From NCBI GenBank assembly GCA_020443945.1, contig JAIZWN010000526.1, positions 1-9,900 of the forward strand: 9,900 nucleotides of DNA. Direction: 5' to 3'. The notes beneath the pieces were generated by a model, which saw only the letters and a list, made by a program, of their open reading frames with translations, was not told the origin of the DNA and searched no databases. This document shows positions 7,007 through 9,900 of the stretch, one piece after another (positions within the stretch are counted from its first letter, which is position 1; the number at the start of each line of letters is the position of its first letter). The translations under genes were made by a program, and so were the position numbers. The stretch comes from Candidatus Thiosymbion ectosymbiont of Robbea hypermnestra. Lineage in GTDB: Bacteria; Pseudomonadota; Gammaproteobacteria; Chromatiales; Chromatiaceae.

Positions 7007-7189
7007 CGTTACGGGTTTTCGGTTTCCGGCGGAATCGTTCGATTCGTTCCGGCACGCAAGAATGGACCACTCCCGGCGCCTATGCAATCATCCAGGATTC
7101 GATACGCCATACGATTCGATATCGTTTCCGCTTTGTGCAGGCGTTGGCCCTGCCGGTCGGGTTATTCCAGGACTGGAAGGATCGGATAA
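7007..7189. other. Gene-free junction with repeated GATTCG words
   Basis: I see no gene here. GAATCG (7032-7037) and CGATTC (7040-7045) form a small inverted repeat with a TT spacer. The nine-base word GATTCGATA occurs twice, at 7096-7104 and 7113-7121, with a 17-nt period. These may be operator-like, perhaps for the divergent ligase gene at 6897, or leftovers of the rearrangement. No clear promoter can be named. Confidence 0.35.
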
Positions 7190-7270
7190 GGGGTCGAAAC
7201 GGTAGGTGCGCAGCACATCGACAACACGACCATTGCAGCATTCGACCAGGCCATTGGTTTTCGGAGCGGT
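7190..7270 (-). pseudogene. IS481-type transposase fragment (DDE/rve core remnant)
   Basis: On the minus strand this 81-nt stretch reads TAPKTNGLVECCNGRVVDVL followed by RTYRFDP. It matches the segment around the third catalytic acid of IS481-family transposases, whose usual form is TPKTNGMVERFNGRI--VL----F. The catalytic Glu (codon 7241-7243) is kept, but the following Arg-Phe is replaced by Cys-Cys. Similarity ends at about 7190 on one side. On the other it ends at about 7270, where the sequence becomes prmC on the opposite strand. No start, no DD residues and no terminal repeats are visible, so this is a fragment of a dead element. It overlaps the only available start codons of prmC. Confidence 0.65.
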
Positions 7271-8096
7271 ACTCCGGGAGGCCGCCGAGTCACTGGCGGC
7301 GCTCCCCCAGGCCACCCCCCACCTGGAGGCAATGTTGCTGCTGTGCGAGGCGACCGGGCGCGAACGCACGGACTTCCTGGCCCGGCCGGAAGCCGAGATT
7401 CCCACGGCGGACCGGGCACGCTTCGACCTTTTGCTCCAACGCCGCCTGGCCGGCGAGCCCATCGCCTACATCCGCGGACGGCAGGCATTCTGGACCCTGG
7501 ACCTGCATGTCACGCCCGCGACCCTGATCCCCCGCCCGGAGACGGAGCTCTTGGTGGAACTGACGCTGGAACGGCTTCCGGCCGCGGCCCCGCTGCTGGT
7601 GCTGGACGCCGGCAGCGGGAGCGGCGCTATCGCCGCCGCCCTGGCCTCCGAGCGACCCGCCTGGACCCTGATCGCCACCGAACATAGCCGGGAAGCCGCC
7701 CGCATAGCCGGCGGGAACCTCCGCCGGTACGCACCTGGGAATGCAGGCATCGTCGTCGGTGACTGGTTGACGCCCATCGCCGGGCGTTCCCTGCACGCCA
7801 TCGTCGGCAACCCCCCCTACATCCCGGACACAGACCCCCACCTCGGGCGGGGCGATCTACCCTGGGAGCCGCGCGACGCCCTGGTCGCCGGCCCCGACGG
7901 CCTCGACGCTATCCGTATCCTGAGCACCCAGGCGGTCTCCCGGTTACGACCCGCCGGGTTCCTGGCATTGGAGCACGGCTGCGACCAGGGGCCGGCGGTG
8001 CGCGCGATCTTCGCGCGGCATGGCTTCGAGGACATCCGCACCCATCGCGACCTCGGCGACCGGGAACGAGTCACCACGGGTCGGCTGCCCCCTTGA
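7254..8096 (+). CDS. prmC: Release factor glutamine N5-methyltransferase PrmC (HemK)
   Basis: PrmC methylates the Gln of the GGQ motif in release factors RF1 and RF2, using S-adenosylmethionine, which raises termination efficiency. Seen here, counting from TTG 7254: IPRPETE (92-98), the SAM-binding DAGSGSG (from 118) and the substrate-Gln-binding NPPY (186-189). In E. coli PrmC (277 aa) NPPY is at 183-186, so this start, giving 280 aa, fits the family length. The open frame continues to GTG 7206 (296 aa), but the extra 16 codons are antisense to the IS481 fragment and are not PrmC-like. Neither start has a strong ribosome binding site. The ancestral first codons seem to have been lost or replaced at the IS junction; the family domain from LREAAESLAAL onward is intact. 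moeB follows after 163 nt, but prfA, the usual upstream neighbour and the gene for its substrate, is absent. Whether the gene is still well expressed is uncertain. Confidence 0.88.
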   Translation: MVFGAVLREAAESLAALPQATPHLEAMLLLCEATGRERTDFLARPEAEIPTADRARFDLLLQRRLAGEPIAYIRGRQAFWTLDLHVTPATLIPRPETELLVELTLERLPAAAPLLVLDAGSGSGAIAAALASERPAWTLIATEHSREAARIAGGNLRRYAPGNAGIVVGDWLTPIAGRSLHAIVGNPPYIPDTDPHLGRGDLPWEPRDALVAGPDGLDAIRILSTQAVSRLRPAGFLALEHGCDQGPAVRAIFARHGFEDIRTHRDLGDRERVTTGRLPP

Positions 8097-8245
8097 GAGC
8101 CCTGCACCGGATACGCCGTAGCAGGCGGCGATCGGCACTTCCCGGTGGACAAGACCCGCCTTCTACTCTTCGGTATCCGGCAACCCCCACCGGCATGCCC
8201 CACAACCCCGGCATCTGCTACCCTGTGTCACCGTTGCCCAAGGCC

Positions 8246-8251
8246 GAGGGG
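8246..8251 (+). promoter_or_regulatory. Ribosome binding site of moeB
   Basis: GAGGGG lies eight bases before GTG 8260. It supports this non-ATG start, which also places the N-terminus (MNDDQLLRYSRQIML) exactly where MoeB proteins begin. Confidence 0.6.
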
Positions 8252-8259
8252 CCCCTGCC

Positions 8260-9033
8260 GTGAACGACGACCAGCTATTGCGCTACAGCCGCCAGATCAT
8301 GCTGCCGACGGTGGGCGTCGAGGGGCAGGAACGCCTGCTCGCGGCCCGTGTGCTGGTGGTGGGGTTGGGCGGATTGGGTTCGCCGGTGGCTCTCTATCTG
8401 GCCGCGGCGGGCGTGGGCACCCTGGTGGTGGCGGATTTCGACGCCGTCGAGCTATCCAATCTCCAACGCCAGATCCTGCACACCAGCGAACGCCTCGGGA
8501 TGTCGAAGGTGGACTCCGCCCAGCGGGCCCTGCGGGCGATCAATCCGCGGGTGAGGATCGAAGGATTCGAGGGCAGGATCGACGCGGATACCTTGCCCGC
8601 CCTGCTCGCCGGGGCGGATGCGGTCGTGGACGGTTGCGATAACTTCGCTACCCGCTTCGCCGTCAACGAGGCCTGTTTTCGGGCCGGCGTGCCGTTGATC
8701 TCCGGGGCCGCCATCCGCACCGAGGGCCAGGTGGCCGTATTTCCGGGCAGGCCCGGTGGTCCCTGCTATCAGTGCCTCTATCCGCGCGACGGGGTTGCGG
8801 ACGAGACCTGCACCGCCACCGGCGTGCTCGGCCCGGTGGTGGGCATCGTCGGCAGCATCCAGGCCACCGAAACCCTCAAGCTCCTGACCGGCGCGGGGGA
8901 CCCCTTGTGCGGTCGCTTGCTGTTGCTGGATGCGCTGACCATGGAGTTCCGCGGGCTCCGACTCACCGCCGATCCACATTGCTCCCTATGCGGTGTCCGA
9001 CCGTCCGCGTCACAATCGAGCCGCGTCGATTGA
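8260..9033 (+). CDS. moeB: MoeB/ThiF/HesA family adenylyltransferase
   Basis: This E1-like enzyme adenylates the C-terminal Gly of a small sulfur carrier (MoaD in molybdopterin synthesis, or ThiS in thiamine synthesis) to prepare it for thiocarboxylate formation. The protein starts with the family signature RYSRQIMLP. The nucleotide-binding GLGGLG is at 35-40, and DFD plus SNLQRQ (59-71) holds the ATP-contacting residues. Catalytic Asp127 is in DGCDNFATR, equivalent to Asp130 of E. coli MoeB. Zinc ligands form two CxxC pairs, Cys169/172 and Cys241/244. Cys184 sits where ThiF/MoeB proteins have a conserved cysteine. Length is 257 aa (E. coli MoeB 249), with no rhodanese domain. The position after prmC is the classic gammaproteobacterial arrangement and favours MoeB over ThiF, though such enzymes can serve both pathways. 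The GTG start is supported by GAGGGG eight bases upstream. Confidence 0.92.
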   Translation: MNDDQLLRYSRQIMLPTVGVEGQERLLAARVLVVGLGGLGSPVALYLAAAGVGTLVVADFDAVELSNLQRQILHTSERLGMSKVDSAQRALRAINPRVRIEGFEGRIDADTLPALLAGADAVVDGCDNFATRFAVNEACFRAGVPLISGAAIRTEGQVAVFPGRPGGPCYQCLYPRDGVADETCTATGVLGPVVGIVGSIQATETLKLLTGAGDPLCGRLLLLDALTMEFRGLRLTADPHCSLCGVRPSASQSSRVD

Positions 9034-9117
9034 CGCTACGGGAGCTTCCGCCGCTGTCCGGTGCCGATGCCCATTCCCGGTGACGGTAGTGTTGTAGTTT
9101 TGTGATCCGCGATTTTG

Positions 9118-9226
9118 AACCGCAAAGGCGCAAAGGAGAACAAGGCTTGAGTCCGCAGGCCGCCTTGAGCACCGCGCGTATCGAACCCTCGGGGTAACGC
9201 TTTGCGTTCTTTGCGCCTTTGCGGTT
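9118..9226. repeat. Dispersed-type inverted repeat, perfect 18-bp arms
   Basis: AACCGCAAAGGCGCAAAG at 9118-9135 is exactly inverted at 9209-9226, separated by 73 nt. The loop contains a smaller pair CAAGGC / GCCTTG, so a branched fold is possible. Words of this type (CTTTGCGxxCTTTGCGCCTTTGCGGTT) are familiar from intergenic regions of many environmental bacteria; this is from memory, not a search. After the right arm the sequence is TAAAAAACG, so there is no T-run terminator on the plus strand. On the minus strand the stem is followed by CAAAATC, also not a T-run. Confidence 0.75.
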
Positions 9227-9443
9227 AAAAAACGACCTGTTCACACTATGTTTGAATCGTTCCTAACGGTGAGGGAAGGTCTCTACGCCAAATCCCGAAA
9301 ACCACAAATCTAAGACACCACCAAGCAATGCACGCAGCCGAAATTCCGCTAGAATTAGTGGTGTAGTAGGGAAGAACTGCCATTGCAGGCGGGTCCTACC
9401 GTCCGCGGGCAATTCGAGAGAGTCGTTTCCATCCAAATCATCC

Positions 9444-9451
9444 GGAAGGGG
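9444..9451 (+). promoter_or_regulatory. Strong ribosome binding site of the DUF2282 gene
   Basis: GGAAGGGG lies eight bases before ATG 9460, the best Shine-Dalgarno sequence in the window. It selects this ATG over the out-of-frame ATG at 9455 and over the internal Met codon at 9478. Confidence 0.65.
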
Positions 9452-9459
9452 AATATGCA

Positions 9460-9717
9460 ATGTACAAGTCTGTAACCATGGGTGCTCTCGCGTCGGTGTT
9501 CGTGCTCGGTCTGGCCATCTCCGGCAATACACTCGCCGCCAAAGAAGGATTCGAGAAGTGCTACGGCGTCGCCAAGGCCGGGATGAACGACTGTGGGACC
9601 AGCAAGCATAACTGTGGCGGCCAGGCCACGAAGCATGGGGACCCGGAGGAATGGGTCTATGTGCGCGAGGGAACCTGTAAGAAGCTGGTGACAAAGGACG
9701 ACTTCGAGGATAAGTGA
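9460..9717 (+). CDS. DUF2282/BufA1-type secreted bufferin precursor
   Basis: DUF2282 proteins are small exported peptides; several (bufferins) are copper-binding RiPPs in which MNIO (DUF692) enzymes convert core cysteines to thiooxazoles that chelate periplasmic copper. The 85-aa product has a positively charged N-terminus, a hydrophobic stretch (about residues 8-21) and a probable signal peptidase site near TLAA/K at 26-28. The mature part has four cysteines, Cys34, Cys45, Cys52 and Cys73, in the family context EKCYGVAKAGMNDC, HNCGGQ and EWVYVREGTCKKL. Gene length and Cys pattern are normal for the family, and a strong ribosome binding site precedes it. Bufferin operons usually continue at once with the DUF692 maturase and a DUF2063 partner; neither starts in the 183 nt left in the window, and hairpins follow instead. 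It may be unmodified, served by enzymes elsewhere, or have partners just outside. Family assignment is firm; chemistry is inferred. Confidence 0.85.
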   Translation: MYKSVTMGALASVFVLGLAISGNTLAAKEGFEKCYGVAKAGMNDCGTSKHNCGGQATKHGDPEEWVYVREGTCKKLVTKDDFEDK

Positions 9718-9785
9718 GGCCGCCGCGGATAATATCGATGCCGGTGATGCGGGGGACCGCTCGAGGTCCAGGTCCATCCCATGAT

Positions 9786-9800
9786 GAGGGCGTCGCAAAA
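9786..9800 (+). repeat. Half copy of the 6963-7006 palindrome arm
   Basis: GAGGGCGTCGCAAAA differs from GAGGGTGTTGCAAAG (6963-6977) at only three of fifteen positions: two C/T transitions and one A/G transition. No opposite arm is visible before the right edge. It may be one end of a longer element cut by the window. Confidence 0.45.
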
Positions 9801-9809
9801 GAGTGGGTA

Positions 9810-9833
9810 AGGGAGAGGCCGAAGCCACTCCCT
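9810..9833 (-). terminator. Hairpin with C(UUCG)G loop on the minus strand
   Basis: AGGGAG (9810-9815) pairs with CTCCCT (9828-9833), and GGC (9817-9819) with GCC (9824-9826), with one A/A mismatch between. Read on the minus strand the loop is TTCG closed by C-G, the extra-stable tetraloop often found in intrinsic terminators. The minus-strand 3' flank holds only a short CTTTTG about ten bases later, so termination is possible but not strong. It could end a leftward gene beyond the window. A further GGGGG/CCCCC pair lies at 9848-9863. Confidence 0.35.
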
Positions 9834-9900
9834 CCCCGTTGCCGCAAGGGGGTCAATTCCCCCGATTGTCCAGCATGCCCCTTTCGGGCACTGGGCGGCT

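Larger units (their letters stand above)
9034..9459. other. Gene-free stretch between moeB and the DUF2282 gene
   Basis: No coding sequence is supported. It contains the 18-bp inverted repeat at 9118-9226. The remainder (9227-9459) is the leader of the small secreted protein gene. In that leader AATTC (9342-9346) and GAATT (9352-9356) form a short inverted repeat, and CTAAGACACCAC (9310-9321) pairs with GTGGTGTAGTAG (9358-9369) at 10 of 12 positions. These could be a regulatory structure for the metal-responsive type of gene downstream. I could not assign a promoter with confidence. Confidence 0.5.

Noticed and set aside
1..9900. CRISPR arrays, tRNA and rRNA genes, phage or toxin-antitoxin modules
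   Set aside because: I saw no regularly spaced repeats, no tRNA-like cloverleaf with a TTC-A T-loop, no rRNA signatures, and no gene pair typical of such systems.

Overview
The window is GC-rich (roughly 65-70% in the coding parts that I sampled) and looks chromosomal. Three things suggest a gammaproteobacterium: a RecBCD-type RecD, a prmC-moeB pair, and a polysaccharide locus with an O-antigen ligase-like protein. A halophilic or sulfur-oxidising Chromatiales/Ectothiorhodospiraceae-like host is my guess; nothing in the window proves it.

Layout, left to right. Positions 1-309 are AT-rich (about 42% GC over the first 240 bases by hand count) and hold no complete gene. A 69-aa hypothetical gene (310-519, TTG start) follows, then a 199-nt spacer with a G/C hairpin, then recD (719-2581), which has no recB or recC beside it. 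Downstream on the same strand are a class-B asparagine synthase-like amidotransferase (2616-4445) and a GT4 glycosyltransferase (4442-5572), joined by an ATGA stop/start overlap. An O-antigen ligase/Wzy_C-type membrane protein lies on the minus strand (6897-5521) and overlaps the tail of the glycosyltransferase gene by 52 nt. Amidotransferase, glycosyltransferase and ligase together suggest surface polysaccharide synthesis, perhaps with amidated sugars.

A junction zone (6898-7270) separates this locus from the translation/cofactor pair prmC (about 7254-8096) and moeB (8260-9033). It holds a 21-bp-arm palindrome and a decayed minus-strand fragment of an IS481-type transposase, which runs into the 5' end of prmC. 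In many gammaproteobacteria the order is hemA-prfA-prmC-moeB. Here the hemA-prfA part is missing on the side where the IS remnant lies, so a rearrangement is the likely explanation.

The right end holds a 426-nt gene-free stretch (9034-9459) with a perfect 18-bp inverted repeat of the dispersed 'AACCGCAAAGGCGCAAAG' type. It is followed by a small secreted four-cysteine protein of the DUF2282/BufA1 family (9460-9717), the precursor family of copper-binding bufferin RiPPs. No maturase gene starts in the 183 nt after it. The last 120 nt contain a half copy of the 6963-7006 palindrome arm and a hairpin that reads as a C(UUCG)G stem-loop on the minus strand.

The best candidates for a second look are the apparently unaccompanied bufferin precursor, the IS481 scar that may now supply the prmC start codon, and the palindromic repeat found both in the junction zone and, as a half copy, near the right edge.
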